Source of the DNA: Sphingomonas sp.
GTDB lineage: Bacteria; Pseudomonadota; Alphaproteobacteria; Sphingomonadales; Sphingomonadaceae
Reading direction: 5' to 3'
Length of the DNA: 64,000 nucleotides
Assembly (NCBI RefSeq): GCF_017744835.1
Contig: NZ_JAGIAM010000001.1
Location: forward strand, 62,001-126,000
Positions 34,060-42,896 of the stretch are shown one piece after another. The notes beneath the pieces are model-generated. The model was not told where the DNA came from and made no database searches. It was given only the letters and a program-made list of their open reading frames with translations. Each line of letters starts with the position of its first letter. Within the stretch, counting starts at the first letter, position 1. The translations under genes were made by a program, and so were the position numbers.

Positions 34060-34910
34060 ATGGATCTCGCCCAATCTCTTCCGCAGGCCGCGGCGCGCGA
34101 CGCCGATGACGCGCTGCTGCGCCTCCTGAAGCTGCTGGAGAGCCGGCGCTATCGCTTCGTGACTCCCACGCCCGCGACGCACGCGCGGGTCCTTGCGCGG
34201 CCCGACGGCGGCGCCGCGCGCGATCTCGCCGACGTGCTGGGCTGGAGCAAGCCATTCGAGCCATCGATGCTCGACCGCGAGATCCTCGAACTACTCGACA
34301 GCGGCGGCGCGCTTGAGCGGCTCGCGGACGGGCGTCTACGCAGCCGCTTCCGCGTCTCCTCGCTGCACGACCGCCTCTATCTCCATTCCGCCTACCCGAC
34401 CGAGCACGCCGATTCGGTCTTCTTCGGGCCCGACTCTTATCGGTTCGCGGACCTGATCGCCGCTGAACTCGCGCGTGCGCCGGCGCGCGAGGCGGCCCGG
34501 ATCGTCGACATCGGAACGGGCGCGGGCGTGGGCGCGCTGGTCGCTGCCGCCCATTCTCCCGCCGCGCGCATCGCCGCCACCGACGTGAATGGCGCGGCGT
34601 TGCGGCTCGCGCGGATCAATGCGGCGGCGGCGGACTCCTCGGAGGGCAGCTTTCGATCGAGATCGCCCGCGCCGGCGTGTCGCGGCTGGCGCGCGGCGGG
34701 CGCATGATCCTCTACACCGGCAGCGCGGTCGTCCGGAGCGAGGACCGGCTAGGCGCCGCGCTCGCGTGGCTCGCCCAGGAGCAGGCCGTCTCGCTCGCCT
34801 ATCGCGAGCTCGATCCAGATGTCTTCGGCGAGGAACTGGAGCGACCCGCCTATGCCGAGGCGGATCGCATCGCAGTGGTCGCGGCGATTTTCTCCCGAGC
34901 CGCACCATAG
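34060..34910 (+). pseudogene. Broken class I SAM-dependent methyltransferase (HemK/PrmC-like), internal deletion
   Basis: The 5' part (34,060 to about 34,630) encodes a methyltransferase N-domain and SAM motif I (VDIGTGAGVGALVAA, then ATDVNGAALRLARINAAA). The 3' part continues in another frame from about 34,630 (GGQLSIEIARAGVSRLARGG, then RMILYTGSAV and a C terminus ending IFSRAAP). Between them the usual stretch of roughly 50 residues holding the catalytic NPPY motif is absent and the frame shifts by one step. The junction is a GC-rich GCGGCGGCGG tract, consistent with deletion between short repeats. The 5' frame runs on to 34,707 with unrelated residues. The active site is gone, so the gene is almost surely non-functional unless the assembly is wrong. 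Confidence 0.8.
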
Positions 34911-34935
34911 GGCAGCCGAGAGGATCGGCACACGG

Positions 34936-35553
34936 CTAGTCGGTGATCGCGATGTGCCGGGGCTCGGCTGCGACGCGCGCCAGCCATTCGCGGACATGAA
35001 CGTGCGGACGGAGGTCGAACCCACCCTCCTCGGCCACATGGGTATAGGCGTAGAGGATCAGGTCGGCGAGGCTCAGCCGTTCGCCCACCAGCCAGGGCTG
35101 CTTCGCCAGATGCGCGTCCATCAGCTGGAGCGCCGCCTCGCCGCCTGCCAGCTTGGGGCCGAGCTGGTCGCGCTGGAGATCGGAGAGGTTCGCCTCGCCC
35201 AGCACCGTGCGCCAGAAACGCACCGTCGCGATGTTGGGCTCGTGGTTGTACTGCTCCCAGAAGAGCCAGTGGAGCATGTCGGCGCGCTCGAACCGGTCCT
35301 CGGGGATGAGCGGGCTGCCGTCGGCGAGGTAGAAGGCGGCGGCGTTGCTCTCGGGCAGGAAGCGCGTGCCGTCCTGGAGCACCGGGATGCGGCCGTTGGC
35401 GTTCACTTGCGCCAGGAACTCGGGGGTGCGCGTCTCGCCCTTGGTGATGTCGTACTGGCGACGATCGAGCGGCACGCCGACTTGCGCGGCGGTCAGGCGA
35501 ATCTTGTAGCAGTTTCCCGACGGCGCATATTCGTGGAGGACGAAAGAACCCAT
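34936..35553 (-). CDS. Glutathione S-transferase family protein
   Basis: 205 residues from ATG 35,553, preceded by GGGGAG; the frame extends upstream without a ribosome site. N-domain LHEYAPSGNCYKIRL (Ser or Cys near residue 13-15 is the likely catalytic position), GRIPVLQDG cis-Pro and PESNAAAFYLA glutathione site; C-domain with PWLVGERLSLADLILYAYTH. A second, divergent GST in the window. Confidence 0.87.
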   Translation of the reverse strand: MGSFVLHEYAPSGNCYKIRLTAAQVGVPLDRRQYDITKGETRTPEFLAQVNANGRIPVLQDGTRFLPESNAAAFYLADGSPLIPEDRFERADMLHWLFWEQYNHEPNIATVRFWRTVLGEANLSDLQRDQLGPKLAGGEAALQLMDAHLAKQPWLVGERLSLADLILYAYTHVAEEGGFDLRPHVHVREWLARVAAEPRHIAITD

Positions 35554-35702
35554 TGCTTGCTCCCCTTTTCGGACGCGCCGTCCTTCAGCGTGCGGCGGGC
35601 GCCGGTCAAACAAATTGGCAACGCGAAACGATAAGCCCGGCTTGTCATCCCGCACGTCGGCGGCGCCTCTATAAGAGTCGAAGGATAGTATTCGGGGTAC
35701 CC

Positions 35703-36137
35703 ATGCCGCTGCGCCAGCTCTACGACCAGCATCTCGAGATATACCGGCTGGGCGACCAGCTGCTCGAAAGCGTCGCGACGGACACGCCCGACATCACCGT
35801 CGTGCTCGGCGCGCGCCGCACGCTCTCGCAGGCCACGGCGCGGCATATCGCGCATGAAGCGCGGCTCGCGCTGGCGCCGCTGAGCGCGAGCAGCGATCCG
35901 CTCGATCGCGCACTCGCCAGCCGATACACGAGCGCGATCCTGGCGATGCGCCAGAAGACCAGCGCCGTGGTCGCCCACTGGACGCCCAAAGTGATCGGGG
36001 CCGATCCGGCGGGCTATCGGCGGGTGCTGGAAGTGCAGCTCAAGGCGCTCGCCGAACAGGGCGCCTGGGAGGAAGCCGAATTCCTGCCGGCCGCCGCTCG
36101 CCTTCACGCCGTGGCGCCGCTGCGCAAGGCAGGCTAG
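35703..36137 (+). CDS. Hypothetical all-helical protein
   Basis: 144 residues, ATG 35,703. No signal peptide or membrane segment. Predicted all-alpha, with His-rich start YDQHLEIYRL and HIAHEARLAL reminiscent of, but not clearly matching, hemerythrin-type four-helix proteins. Its stop overlaps the stop of the convergent quinone oxidoreductase gene by 4 bases. No firm family. Confidence 0.65.
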   Translation: MPLRQLYDQHLEIYRLGDQLLESVATDTPDITVVLGARRTLSQATARHIAHEARLALAPLSASSDPLDRALASRYTSAILAMRQKTSAVVAHWTPKVIGADPAGYRRVLEVQLKALAEQGAWEEAEFLPAAARLHAVAPLRKAG

Positions 36138-37135
36138 TCGCTCACCTTCAAGACGATCTTGCCGATGTGCTCGCCCGATTCCATCCGGCGATGCGCCTCG
36201 GCGGCCTGGTCGAGCGACCAGACCGAATCGATCACCGGCTTCAGTCGCCCTTCGATCACATGCGGCCAGACCGCGCGGTGGAGCTCGTCGGCGACCAGGC
36301 TCTTGAACGCCGTGTCGCGCGGGCGGAGCGTCGAGCCGGTGAGCACCAGCCGCTTGCGCATGACCTGCCAGATCGGGATTTCGGCCTGCGCGCCGCGCTG
36401 GACCGCGATCGAGACGTGCCGCCCGTCGTCGGCCAGACACTTGAGGTTGCGCGGGACATAGTCGCCGCCGACCATGTCGAGCACGATGTCCACGCCGCGC
36501 CCGCCGGTAAACTCGAGCACGCGCTCGACGAAATCCTGGGTGCGGTAGTTGATCGCCTCGGCCGCACCGGCGGCGCGCGCGGCAATGCATTTGGAGTCCG
36601 ATCCCACGGTCACGATGACCCGCATCCCGAACAGCCGGGCGAGCGCGATCGCCGTCATGCCGATGCCGCTGGTGCCGCCATGGACGAGCAGCCAGTCGCC
36701 CTCGTCGGCATAAGCGCGCTCGAAGACGTTGGTCCACACGGTGAACAGCGTCTCGGGAATCGCGGCGGCTTCCTGCATGCTCAGCGCCTCCGGCACCGGC
36801 AGGCAGGTGCCATAGGGTGCGACGGCATATTCGGCATAGCCGCCGCCCGAGATCAGCGCACAGACCGGCTGGCCGATCAGGGCTTCGTCGAGCCCCTCGC
36901 CCACTGCGACGATCGTGCCCGCCACTTCCAGCCCGGGGATCGTGGGCGCGCCCGGCGGCGGCGGATAGAGGCCCAGCCGCTGCATCACGTCGGGACGGTT
37001 CACGCCCGCGGCGGCAACCTTGATCAGCACTTCCTCCAGGCCCGGGCGCGGCACCGGCCGCTCGACGGGCACCAGCACTTCGGGCCCGCCGGAGGTGTCG
37101 GGATCGATCGCGCGCATCGTTTCGGGCACGGTCAT
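36134..37135 (-). CDS. NAD(P)H:quinone oxidoreductase, zinc-independent MDR family
   Basis: 333 residues from ATG 37,135 (MTVPETMRAID); a further in-frame ATG at 37,183 is possible. GroES-like N-domain (VLIKVAAAGVNRPDVMQRLG), Rossmann AXXGXXG-type VHGGTSGIGMTAIALAR, and the FTGGRGVDIVLDMVGGDY block of the quinone oxidoreductase / PIG3-like group. No structural or catalytic zinc ligands. Divergent from the DUF1192 gene. Confidence 0.88.
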   Translation of the reverse strand: MTVPETMRAIDPDTSGGPEVLVPVERPVPRPGLEEVLIKVAAAGVNRPDVMQRLGLYPPPPGAPTIPGLEVAGTIVAVGEGLDEALIGQPVCALISGGGYAEYAVAPYGTCLPVPEALSMQEAAAIPETLFTVWTNVFERAYADEGDWLLVHGGTSGIGMTAIALARLFGMRVIVTVGSDSKCIAARAAGAAEAINYRTQDFVERVLEFTGGRGVDIVLDMVGGDYVPRNLKCLADDGRHVSIAVQRGAQAEIPIWQVMRKRLVLTGSTLRPRDTAFKSLVADELHRAVWPHVIEGRLKPVIDSVWSLDQAAEAHRRMESGEHIGKIVLKVSD

Positions 37136-37214
37136 CGGCTCGTCGCTTTCGGGTACGGAACGGGTCGGAGGCGTTATTGACATCGGCTCGGGCAGGGTCA
37201 ACGTTCGCTGCGTG

Positions 37215-37412
37215 ATGGACGCCGACGAAAATCTGCCGCGTCGCAAGGACGACCTCCTCCTCCAGCTCGCGCGGCAGGACCTCGACCCGCTCTCGGTCGA
37301 CGAACTCGAGGAGCGCATCGCCGCGCTCGAGGCCGAGATCGCGCGAAGTCGCACGAAAATAAATCGCGCCATTAATCACCGCGCAAGCGCAGACGCTCTA
37401 TTCAAGAAATGA
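37215..37412 (+). CDS. DUF1192 small coiled-coil protein
   Basis: 65 residues, ATG 37,215. The family signature LPRRKDD...QDLDPLSVDELEERI followed by a short coiled coil and NHRASADALFKK is clear. Function unknown; conserved in alphaproteobacteria. Confidence 0.88.
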   Translation: MDADENLPRRKDDLLLQLARQDLDPLSVDELEERIAALEAEIARSRTKINRAINHRASADALFKK

Positions 37413-37550
37413 GCGTGACGGCACCGGAGCTGGGCAGACACGCTGCAAAACTCCGGTGCAGGGCCAGCACGCTTGATGCGCGGCCCAGCCATCCCGACAT
37501 AGTGGGGACCGGGCCATGTATCCTTTTGGCCCGACTGGAGTTGTAACCGA

Positions 37551-39872
37551 ATGCCTAGTTTCGCCTCCGCCCTCGAATCCACGCTTCACAAGGCGCTCGA
37601 AGCCGCGAGCTCGCGTCGCCACGAATATGCGACGCTCGAGCATCTGCTTCTCGCGCTGGTCGACGACGAGCATGCGTCGAAGGTGATGAGCGCGTGCGGC
37701 GTGGACATGGGCGAGCTCAAGACCACCGTCGCGCATTATCTCGATACCGAGCTCGAGGCGCTGAAGGTCGACCAGGCCACCGATCCCTCGCCCACCAGCG
37801 GCTTCCAGCGCGTCGTCCAGCGCGCGATCCTCCACGTCCAGTCCTCGGGCCGCGATGAAGTGACCGGCGCGAACGTGCTCGTCGCATTGTTCAGCGAGCG
37901 CGAGAGCTATGCCGTCTATTTCCTGCAGCAGCAGGATATGAGCCGGCTCGACGCGGTCAGCTACATCAGCCACGGCGTCGGCAAGGGCGGCTCGCCGACC
38001 GAGACCAGCACGCCCAAGGGCGCCGAGGAGGAGAAGGCCTCCAAGTCGGCCGAAAAGGGCGGCAAGGGCGAGTCCGCGCTCAAGCAGTTCACCGTCGATC
38101 TCAACGAGAAGGCCAAGGCCGGCAAGGTCGATCCGCTGATCGGCCGTTCGGCCGAAGTCGACCGCACCGTGCAGATTCTCTGCCGCCGCTCGAAGAACAA
38201 CCCGCTCTACGTGGGCGATCCCGGCGTCGGCAAGACCGCGATCGCCGAGGGCCTGGCGCGCAAGATCGTCGAGGGCGACGTGCCCGACGTGCTCAAGGAA
38301 GCGGTGATCTACTCGCTCGACATGGGCGCGCTGCTCGCCGGCACGCGCTATCGCGGCGACTTCGAGGAGCGGCTGAAGCAGGTCGTCAACGAGCTGGAGA
38401 AGCTGCCCCACGCGGTGCTCTTCATCGACGAGATCCACACGGTGATCGGCGCAGGCGCGACCTCCGGCGGCGCGATGGACGCGTCGAACCTGCTCAAGCC
38501 GGCGCTGTCGGGCGGCACGATCCGCTGCATCGGATCGACCACCTACAAGGAGTTCCGCAACCACTTCGAGAAGGACCGCGCGCTGCTGCGGCGCTTCCAG
38601 AAGATCGACGTCAACGAGCCGTCGGTCGAGGACACGGTGAAGATCCTCGCGGGCCTGCGCTCGGCGTTCGAGGGGCACCACAACGTCAAGTACACGCCGG
38701 ACGCGATCAAATCGGCGGTGGAGCTTAGCGCGCGCTACATCAACGACCGCAAGCTGCCCGACAAGGCGATCGACGTGATCGACGAAGTCGGCGCGATGCA
38801 GATGCTGGTGGCGCCCTCCAAGCGCAAGAAGGTGATCACGCCCAAGGAGATCGAGGCCGTGATCGCGACGATGGCGCGCATCCCGCCGAAGAGCGTCTCG
38901 AGCGACGACACCAAGGTGCTCGCCAACCTCGAGACCGACCTGAAGCGCGTGGTGTTCGGCCAGGACAAGGCGATCGAAGTGCTCTCGTCCGCGATCAAGC
39001 TCAGCCGTGCAGGCCTGCGCGATCCCGACAAGCCGATCGGCAACTATCTGTTCAGCGGCCCCACCGGCGTCGGCAAGACCGAAGTCGCGCGGCAGCTGGC
39101 GGAGATCCTGGGCATTCCTCTCCAGCGCTTCGACATGAGCGAGTATATGGAGCGCCACTCGGTCAGCCGGCTGATCGGCGCGCCTCCGGGCTATGTCGGC
39201 TATGATCAGGGCGGGCTGCTCACCGACGCGGTCGACCAGAACCCGCATTCGGTGCTGCTGCTCGACGAGATCGAGAAGGCGCATCCCGACCTGTTCAACA
39301 TCCTGCTGCAGGTGATGGACAACGGGAAGCTGACCGACCACCACGGCAAGACGGTCGATTTCAGGAACACCATCCTGATCATGACCACCAATGCCGGCGC
39401 GTCGGACATGGCCAAGGAGAGCGTGGGCTTCGGCAACATCAGCCGCGAGGACGTACAGGAAGAGGCGGTCAAGAACCTCTTCACGCCCGAGTTCCGCAAC
39501 CGGCTCGATGCGATCGTGCCCTTCGGCTACCTGCCGCCGGAGATCGTCGCCCGCGTGGTGGACAAGTTCATCCTCCAGCTCGAGCTGCAGCTCGCCGATC
39601 GCGGCGTGCACATCCAGCTCGACGACGAGGCGAAGAGCTGGCTCACCGAGCGCGGCTACGACAAGCTCTATGGCGCGCGCCCGATGGGCCGCCTGATCCA
39701 GGAGAAGGTCAAGCAGCCGCTCGCCGAGGAGCTGCTGTTCGGCAAGCTCGTCCATGGCGGCGAAGTCTCGGTGAAGCTCAAGGACGGCGCGCTGGTCTTC
39801 CAGATCACGCCCGCCGCGCCCAAGAAGCCGCGCAAGGGCGGCAAGAAGGCCGAGCAGATCGAAGCGAAGTAA
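37551..39872 (+). CDS. clpA: ATP-dependent Clp protease ATP-binding subunit ClpA
   Basis: 773 residues, the usual ClpA length. Two N-terminal Clp repeats (about 1-140), AAA domain 1 with Walker A GDPGVGKT and Walker B LFIDEIH, and AAA domain 2 with Walker A GPTGVGKT and LLLDEIEKAHPD; C-terminal ClpB-D2-small-like region (GARPMGRLIQEKVKQPLAEELLFG). No ClpB-type middle coiled coil, and the IGF-like ClpP loop is not obvious by eye. Unfolds proteins for ClpP, with ClpS as adaptor. No clpS precedes it in the 138-base gap. Confidence 0.96.
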   Translation: MPSFASALESTLHKALEAASSRRHEYATLEHLLLALVDDEHASKVMSACGVDMGELKTTVAHYLDTELEALKVDQATDPSPTSGFQRVVQRAILHVQSSGRDEVTGANVLVALFSERESYAVYFLQQQDMSRLDAVSYISHGVGKGGSPTETSTPKGAEEEKASKSAEKGGKGESALKQFTVDLNEKAKAGKVDPLIGRSAEVDRTVQILCRRSKNNPLYVGDPGVGKTAIAEGLARKIVEGDVPDVLKEAVIYSLDMGALLAGTRYRGDFEERLKQVVNELEKLPHAVLFIDEIHTVIGAGATSGGAMDASNLLKPALSGGTIRCIGSTTYKEFRNHFEKDRALLRRFQKIDVNEPSVEDTVKILAGLRSAFEGHHNVKYTPDAIKSAVELSARYINDRKLPDKAIDVIDEVGAMQMLVAPSKRKKVITPKEIEAVIATMARIPPKSVSSDDTKVLANLETDLKRVVFGQDKAIEVLSSAIKLSRAGLRDPDKPIGNYLFSGPTGVGKTEVARQLAEILGIPLQRFDMSEYMERHSVSRLIGAPPGYVGYDQGGLLTDAVDQNPHSVLLLDEIEKAHPDLFNILLQVMDNGKLTDHHGKTVDFRNTILIMTTNAGASDMAKESVGFGNISREDVQEEAVKNLFTPEFRNRLDAIVPFGYLPPEIVARVVDKFILQLELQLADRGVHIQLDDEAKSWLTERGYDKLYGARPMGRLIQEKVKQPLAEELLFGKLVHGGEVSVKLKDGALVFQITPAAPKKPRKGGKKAEQIEAK

Positions 39873-39893
39873 GCTTCAGCTCAAACGAAACGG

Positions 39894-39929
39894 AACGGGT
39901 CGGGACGCGGGTCCCGGCCCGTTCTGTTT
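39894..39929 (+). terminator. Intrinsic terminator after clpA
   Basis: AACGGGTCGGGAC (39,894-39,906) pairs with GTCCCGGCCCGTT (39,911-39,923) with one G-U pair and a 4-base loop, followed by CTGTTT. Confidence 0.8.
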
Positions 39930-40079
39930 GGCCTGCCGCAGGTGTGTTGCAGCCCTGCCACACATAGCCGCTCGGCATGGGGCATGCAGCCGATTTCACT
40001 ACCGCGCTTCGTTCCGATGCCGTAAGGGCCGCGCCACAAAAGGGGTCGCGCGGCAACAAGCAAGCGCGGAGCATTTCAA

Positions 40080-41267
40080 ATGAACAGGACGAAGCAACGG
40101 CTGCTGGTGGCAGCCGGGTTGACGGCGGCTTTGCTGCTGGCCGGCGCCGTGGTGGCGCAGGGCAACAACAACAACGCGCCCGAGGCGCGCTATCTGATCG
40201 ACGCGAGCACCGTCTCGGGGATGATGGGCCAGGGCGACAGCCACCAGCTCACGCTCCGCCTCGGCTCGCGCCTGGCCCCCACCGGCGGTGCGCCCAAGGC
40301 GGACCATTTCCTGCCCGAGGGCATGCGCATGGGCGCTTCGGTGCCTCTGGTCTCGCCCACACCGGGAGCCTCGCCCACTCCCGACTACAGGCAATATGAC
40401 CAGTATCAGAAGCCCAAGGGCCGGATGCTGATCTTCTGGGGCTGCGGCGCGCATGCGGGCCCAGGCCAGCCGGTGGTGATCGACTTCGCCAAGATGGCCA
40501 AGGGCCAGGTGCCGCCGATCTTCCAGGGCAGCGTCCCCACCGAGAACAGCCCGCTGCCGGGCAACAGCCGCAGCTATGGCGAATGGCCCAACGGCAAGAC
40601 CGAGCAGCAGGTCAGCGGCCGCTCGTCGCTGATCGGCCAGCACCGCGTCGCGGGCAATTACAGCCCCGAGATCGCCTTCCCGATCAGCCAGGACTTCCTC
40701 GCCGCGCCGCGCGTCAAGTCCAGCGCCGGCGCCGAGGGCTCGATCGCGCTCAACTGGGCAGCGGTGCCCAATGCGACCGGCTATTACGCCTGGGCGATGA
40801 GCGCCAAGGAGCGCGGCAAGGACGACGCCGACATGGTGTGGTGGGCCTCCTCGGCCACGCAGCAGTTCGGCGGCGGGCTGTGGGACTATCTCTCGCCCGC
40901 GACGGTCACGCGGCTGATCGGGCAGAAGGTGGTGATGCCGCCGAGCCAGACGAGCTGCCAGATCCCGGCCGAAGTGAAGGCCGCGGGCGGCGAGATGATG
41001 ATGGGCTATCTCAACGCCTATGGCCCCGAGGCGAACTTCGCCTTCCCCGAGCGACCCAAGGATCCCAAGCTCGCCTGGCACCCGAAGTGGACCGCCAAGG
41101 TCCGCTATCGCGCGATGGGCAATTTCATGACGGGCATGCCCGACATGGGTGACATGCTCTCCGGCCGCGGCGAGCAGCAGGGCCAGGGCGAAGGCGAGCA
41201 GCCCAAGAAGAAGTGCAAGCGTGGGCTGGGCGGCATCCTGCGCAGCGCCGCGGGCGTGGGCTGCTGA
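40080..41267 (+). CDS. Hypothetical secreted protein with Fn3-like segment
   Basis: 395 residues, signal peptide with cleavage near AVVAQG (residue 27). Mature protein has an Asn-rich start, a Met/Gly-rich stretch, and around residue 220 a segment (GSIALNWAAVPNATGYYAW) typical of a fibronectin-III-like beta sandwich. The C terminus is Gly/Gln/Lys-rich with two Cys. I recognise it only as a sphingomonad-type conserved protein of unknown function. Confidence 0.75.
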   Translation: MNRTKQRLLVAAGLTAALLLAGAVVAQGNNNNAPEARYLIDASTVSGMMGQGDSHQLTLRLGSRLAPTGGAPKADHFLPEGMRMGASVPLVSPTPGASPTPDYRQYDQYQKPKGRMLIFWGCGAHAGPGQPVVIDFAKMAKGQVPPIFQGSVPTENSPLPGNSRSYGEWPNGKTEQQVSGRSSLIGQHRVAGNYSPEIAFPISQDFLAAPRVKSSAGAEGSIALNWAAVPNATGYYAWAMSAKERGKDDADMVWWASSATQQFGGGLWDYLSPATVTRLIGQKVVMPPSQTSCQIPAEVKAAGGEMMMGYLNAYGPEANFAFPERPKDPKLAWHPKWTAKVRYRAMGNFMTGMPDMGDMLSGRGEQQGQGEGEQPKKKCKRGLGGILRSAAGVGC

Positions 41268-41270
41268 GGA

Positions 41271-41297
41271 AAATCCTCCCCCGCGCTGGGGGAGGAT
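41271..41297 (-). terminator. Hairpin between convergent genes, terminator for the DUF418 gene
   Basis: ATCCTCCCCC (41,273-41,282) and GGGGGAGGAT (41,288-41,297), a perfect 10-bp stem. A T-run follows only in the leftward direction (GGATTTTCC), so it mainly serves the leftward gene. Confidence 0.7.
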
Positions 41298-41303
41298 CAA
41301 GCC

Positions 41304-42536
41304 TCAGGCGCTGGCCTCGACGGCCAGAGCGGGGGCGGGAGCATCCCGCCCCTCCTTCTTCCGGAAGGGAATGTCGCGCCGCCAATAGGTGAGCGCGCGC
41401 CACACCCATTCGACCGGACCGTAGCGGAAGTGCCGCAGCCAGATAGCGGCCGCCCAGAGCTGGAGGCCGATCGCGACCAGCCCCACCGTGAGTCGCGTCC
41501 CCTGGCTCCAGTCGTCCCACAGCCCGAGGCCGAAGCCGTAGAAGACCGGCACGAACACCAGCGACTGGAGCAGATAGAAGCTGAGCGTCAGCCGCCCCGC
41601 CCCAGCCAGCGGACGCAGCAGCGCGCGTGCCGGCCCCTGGTAGAGCGCGCAGAGCAGCAGCAGCCACACGGTCATCCCCGAAAGCTCGAACCAGCTCCCG
41701 AGCAGCGCGTCGAACGGCCGGCCGGCCGCCGGATCATAGCCCTGCGCCGCGAACCAGCTCTTCAGGTCGTCGCGGAAGAAATGGAGGAACAGCGCGACGG
41801 CCGCGGCGATCACGAAGGCGATCGCGCGCGCCCGAGCGAACTCGCCCAGCCGCGCGAAGAAGCCGGTCCGCCCGAGGACCATGCCGACCAGATAGAGTCC
41901 CAGAATCTGCGACACGCGCCCGGATTCGAGCATGAACCACCATTTGGGGAGCTGGCCTTCCCACAAATTGATCCGCAGATGCTCGAGCAGGCTCCCACTG
42001 CGGACATAGGTCTCGATCGCCGGATCGACCCAGTGGTGGGGCTTCTGGAGCGCCCACTCGGCCCCCGCCATCGCGCCGAAGAGCTGCGCGAGCAGCAGCG
42101 GGCTGAGGAAGCATAGCGCCGCCACCCCCGCGAGGATGCGATTGTCGCGCACCCGGTGCGCGATCAGCAGCAGCAGGCCCATGCCCGCGAGCAGCTGGAT
42201 GATGTCGCCGCGATAGACGAGCGCGTGGAGGAAGCCGATCGCCTGCAGGATCAGCAGCCGCCAGGCGAAGCGCAGCGAGAAATCGGACCCGCGCTGCGCC
42301 GCGCGGTCCATCAGGATGAAGAAGCTGAAGCCGAAGCAGAGCGCGAGCAGCGAGAAGCTTTTGCCCATGAAGAGCAGATAGACCGTATCCCGGATCGCCC
42401 CGGGCTGCGGCTTGAACCAGTCGAGCTCGTAGCTCTCGATCATATGGACCAGGAACAGCGCCATCAGCGCGAAGCCGCGCACCACGTCCACCACTTCGAG
42501 CCGGGCATCGCTGCTCGGCCGGGCTGTCTCCGTCAT
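41304..42536 (-). CDS. DUF418-family membrane protein
   Basis: 410 residues from ATG 42,536. About ten hydrophobic helices. The N terminus (RLEVVDVVRGFALMALFLVHM) is typical of the acyltransferase-3/DUF418 superfamily (YeiB-like), and the C-terminal part (GAGRLTLSFYLLQSL, YGPVEWVWRALTYW) is the DUF418 domain signature. Function unproven; inner-membrane. Confidence 0.87.
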   Translation of the reverse strand: MTETARPSSDARLEVVDVVRGFALMALFLVHMIESYELDWFKPQPGAIRDTVYLLFMGKSFSLLALCFGFSFFILMDRAAQRGSDFSLRFAWRLLILQAIGFLHALVYRGDIIQLLAGMGLLLLIAHRVRDNRILAGVAALCFLSPLLLAQLFGAMAGAEWALQKPHHWVDPAIETYVRSGSLLEHLRINLWEGQLPKWWFMLESGRVSQILGLYLVGMVLGRTGFFARLGEFARARAIAFVIAAAVALFLHFFRDDLKSWFAAQGYDPAAGRPFDALLGSWFELSGMTVWLLLLCALYQGPARALLRPLAGAGRLTLSFYLLQSLVFVPVFYGFGLGLWDDWSQGTRLTVGLVAIGLQLWAAAIWLRHFRYGPVEWVWRALTYWRRDIPFRKKEGRDAPAPALAVEASA

Positions 42537-42658
42537 TCCCCTCTCCCCAATTTTGCGGGCATTCCTAACGGGCATCGCGCGAAAAGCAAAAGCGGCGCCG
42601 TGGATACGCTTGTCGGCCGTGACGGCGGAGCGTAGAGTCGCGCACGGAGGGAACGGCG

Positions 42659-42865
42659 ATGCTCAGGCGCAGGCGCATCATGGTGATCGGGGCCGCGGCA
42701 CTGCTCGCGTTCGCCGCCTTCGCGCCGTCCACGCCGCACGCCGACATCCGCATCCTCGCGCACGACAGCGCCGACCGCGCGCCCCAGAGGCTGGAGGCTG
42801 CAGTGGACACGGGAGTGTTCGCCGTCTCGCTGCTGGTGACCTGGAGCCGTCACCTCGCCCGTTGA
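42659..42865 (+). CDS. Small hypothetical protein with signal-like N terminus
   Basis: 68 residues, ATG 42,659 after GGAGGGA. Basic start and one hydrophobic stretch (MVIGAAALLAFAAFAP), then a short PHADIRILAHDSADRAPQRL segment. Not a shadow of another gene, as the opposite strand has no candidate here. Likely a secreted or membrane-anchored small protein. Confidence 0.6.
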   Translation: MLRRRRIMVIGAAALLAFAAFAPSTPHADIRILAHDSADRAPQRLEAAVDTGVFAVSLLVTWSRHLAR

Positions 42866-42896
42866 CCGCGGAGACAGGCCGCTTACACCTGTGTCA

